From Polyrhizophydium stewartii (taxonomy: Eukaryota; Chytridiomycota; Chytridiomycetes; Rhizophydiales), in the NCBI GenBank assembly GCA_027604665.1, contig JADGIZ010000079.1, positions 1-29,428 on the forward strand: a stretch of DNA of 29,428 nucleotides, given 5' to 3'. Made by a program: the position numbers and the translations under genes. Below the pieces are notes generated by a model. That model had not been told where the DNA came from and made no database searches. It was given only the letters and a program-made list of their open reading frames with translations. This document shows positions 28,899 to 29,428 of the stretch, in pieces. How positions within the stretch are numbered: position 1 is the stretch's first letter; the number at the start of each line of letters is the position of its first letter.

Positions 28899-29427
28899 TT
28901 AACCGAAGGAAGAATCAAAATGAGTCTGGGTGTGAGCGTGGGCTGCTGAGCTGCCCCAAGTTGTTGCTCCCTGTGAAAGTGCCAAAGCTGCGCTCGGTAC
29001 CTCGCCGAGCGAGCGCGGCTGGTCGAACAACAGGTCTTGGACGAAGTCGGCGGTGTAGATGAAGCCGGCGGCGGTGTATCGGTCGGTCGAGTCGTTGCGG
29101 CTCGACGTGGCGAGAGTGCGGGCAAGCACGAACTCTCGCAGATCGTCCCTGGAGGAGACGGGCTGGTCCGGTCGCCCGACTGCATGGTAGTTGCGGCGCT
29201 GCTGCCTGACGCGGGGAGACAGGTACCACTTGCGTGTGCGGCACGGGGTGTGCACACGCGGGTTGTGGCAGATCAGCTTGATCGGGGTGTGCTTCTCGCA
29301 AGTGCGGTTGAACAAGCGCATTGTGGCCGCGAACGAGATCGCAGCAAGCGAGCCGATGCCCGACTCGACGATCGGCGGGCCGGCTGCCGTCGACGGACGG
29401 ACGCCGAAGATGGTGCGCAGACCGGCA
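28899..29427 (-). CDS. Unrecognised protein, partial at right edge
   Basis: An open minus-strand frame enters from the right edge. From the edge it reads AGLRTIFGVRPSTAAGPPIV, then a mildly hydrophobic stretch (ESGIGSLAAISFAATMRLF). A basic region (KHTPIKLICHNPRVHTPCRT) follows, then RQQRRNYHAVGRPDQPVSS and TAAGFIYTADFVQDLLFDQP. The conserved-looking mix of residues up to about 29000 suggests real coding sequence. After LFDQPRSLGE there is a possible donor (gag|gtaccg), beyond which composition becomes His/Thr/Ser-rich, so the last 30 codons may be intron read-through. I recognise no family and cannot place the start, which lies outside the window. Confidence 0.45.
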   Translation of the reverse strand, partial: AGLRTIFGVRPSTAAGPPIVESGIGSLAAISFAATMRLFNRTCEKHTPIKLICHNPRVHTPCRTRKWYLSPRVRQQRRNYHAVGRPDQPVSSRDDLREFVLARTLATSSRNDSTDRYTAAGFIYTADFVQDLLFDQPRSLGEVPSAALALSQGATTWGSSAAHAHTQTHFDSSFG

Positions 29428-29428
29428 T

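Noticed and set aside
1..29428. tRNA, rRNA, transposon or CRISPR elements
   Set aside because: I looked for cloverleaf-like segments, terminal repeats and transposase motifs by eye and saw none convincing. A covariance-model scan would be needed to exclude small RNAs.

Overview
This window is nuclear DNA from a compact, GC-rich eukaryote. Nearly every gene is broken by short introns (mostly 40-350 bases). Genes sit on both strands with only about 30-430 bases between them, and none looks bacterial or mobile. A radial-spoke protein (RSPH9) implies a motile cilium or flagellum. With a tetraspanin, a MOT1-type molybdate transporter, an SFR1/Mei5 recombination factor and a PRC2 subunit, the content fits a zoosporic (chytrid-like) fungus or another flagellated relative of fungi and animals. 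That placement is an inference; I cannot name the species.

Layout from left to right: MOT1-like molybdate transporter (+, 65-1557, possibly starting outside the window); tetraspanin (+, 1645-2993); SFR1/Mei5-like recombination mediator (-, 3420-5429); RSPH9 (-, 5540-6836); SLMAP/Far10-like FHA protein (+, 6969-8510); EF-hand protein (-, 8593-9495); CFIm25/NUDT21 (-, 9578-10608); EED-like PRC2 WD40 protein (+, 10797-12986); GPI8/PIGK transamidase (-, 13113-14695); ORC2 (+, 14728-16656); SURF6/Rrp14 (-, 16732-18400); an unassigned type II membrane protein (+, 18521-20167); glutamyl-tRNA synthetase with a C-terminal EMAPII-like domain (+, 20313-24171); proteasome subunit alpha 7/PSMA3 (-, 24421-25974); SMU1 splicing factor (+, 26244-28703); and an unrecognised partial gene (-, about 28899 to the right edge).

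The genes do not form a pathway cluster. They are mostly unrelated housekeeping genes: transport, cilium, DNA repair and replication, chromatin, RNA processing, GPI anchoring, translation and protein turnover. Many are divergent pairs with very short shared upstream DNA; the PIGK and ORC2 start codons are only 32 bases apart.

Exon models were built by reading frames against remembered protein families and checking splice phase by hand. Six introns need a GC donor, and about sixteen donors read GTGCG. The most unusual protein is the SFR1-like one, whose N-terminal half carries ten FxxA motifs resembling the core of BRCA2 BRC repeats. Other notable points are the GluRS-EMAPII fusion and an EED homologue that appears to lack its aromatic-cage residues.
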